Positions 46,305-46,566 of a stretch of 46,566 bases of DNA are shown here, in pieces. The stretch is from a virus. Position numbers and translations under genes: made by a program. Where the stretch lies: positions 1 to 46,566 of IMG/VR virus record IMGVR_UViG_3300022602_000162. One strand, 5' to 3'. The stretch's first letter is position 1; each line of letters starts with the position of its first letter. The notes beneath the pieces are model-generated. The model was not told the DNA's origin. It worked only from the letters and a program-made list of their open reading frames with translations, and searched no databases.

Positions 46305-46566
46305 GAACACTAATTGATCCAAACAGCAGTTGCGGGTTCTGTGGTGGATATGACCTTGGGACAAGGTGTGAGAGTTGTGGCGCTGGTAGCGATAATTATG
46401 ATGCCCTAGGTGGCGAACAAGGATGGATTATGAAAAGCAAATTAAATGAACTAAGATTGGATGCTGGTATTGCCAGAATTGAGAACCAACAATGGTTATG
46501 TGTGTTAGACAAAGAAACTGGCACGATGATTGACCCCTTGATTGGTCTAGAAAAGTTCGCCGAGTT
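46301..46566 (+). CDS. Zinc-ribbon protein related to the preceding gene (3' truncated)
   Basis: About 88 codons visible. CGFCGGYDLGTRCESCG gives a four-Cys zinc ribbon at residues 11-27. After ~55 residues comes DPLIGLEKFAE, the same block as in the preceding protein. The gene runs off the window. Confidence 0.75.
   Translation, partial: MRTLIDPNSSCGFCGGYDLGTRCESCGAGSDNYDALGGEQGWIMKSKLNELRLDAGIARIENQQWLCVLDKETGTMIDPLIGLEKFAE

Overview
The window looks like part of the genome of a T4-type tailed phage (Caudoviricetes, myovirus lineage), probably an uncultured aquatic relative of the T4-like cyanophage/pelagiphage group. The evidence is a recognisable T4 replication and recombination set (UvsX, UvsY, UvsW, clamp-loader gp62, primase gp61, helicase gp41), T4-like late-promoter motifs (NATAAATA) before structural genes, and dense arrays of tiny overlapping early genes. 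The host cannot be named from this window. Its promoters and Shine-Dalgarno sites are standard bacterial sigma-70 type.

Layout. (1) 1-8307, plus strand: replication/recombination operon with two 2OG-Fe(II) oxygenase-like genes and a drastically shortened DnaE-like polymerase protein. (2) 8659-14149: a structural protein, then gp61, a carbamoyltransferase, gp41 and a GNAT-like protein. (3) 14184-23142: late tail-fibre/structural cassette, including an 1802-residue protein. (4) 23199-26318: small late genes, a third 2OG oxygenase and a DUF6321-like protein. (5) 26469-37979, minus strand: early region of about 30 small genes. Most are driven by individual near-consensus promoters (TTGACA, 17-bp spacer, TATAAT) and share the ribosome-binding site GGAGCGA. 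It also holds a CAT-anticodon tRNA, a gene-free but promoter- and terminator-bounded RNA locus of about 340 nt, and several terminators. (6) 37980-38560: gene-free, repeat-rich segment. (7) 38561-41972: small, mostly minus-strand genes (membrane protein, lipoprotein, possible nuclease). (8) 42012-46566: plus-strand early genes, with a SWIM-type zinc protein, a metallopeptidase-like protein and a family of paralogous small proteins ending in a WF-L-W motif.

The most unusual signal is a small RNA hairpin present three times on the minus strand, at 26477-26518, 26530-26555 and 35279-35312. Its nine-base loop (AUUCGCUCC) is invariant while the three closing base pairs covary. The loop is complementary to the GGAGCGAA ribosome-binding site of at least nine early genes. 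One copy is the loop of a terminator and another is the 3' end of the independent ncRNA locus. This suggests an RNA-based translational control system acting on the early regulon in trans. That role is an inference and is untested.

Transcriptional punctuation is compact. Several -35 boxes lie in loops of terminator-like hairpins, three promoters carry inverted repeats over the -10, and many middle/late genes have the -10 element only 4-7 bases before the ATG, implying leaderless mRNAs.
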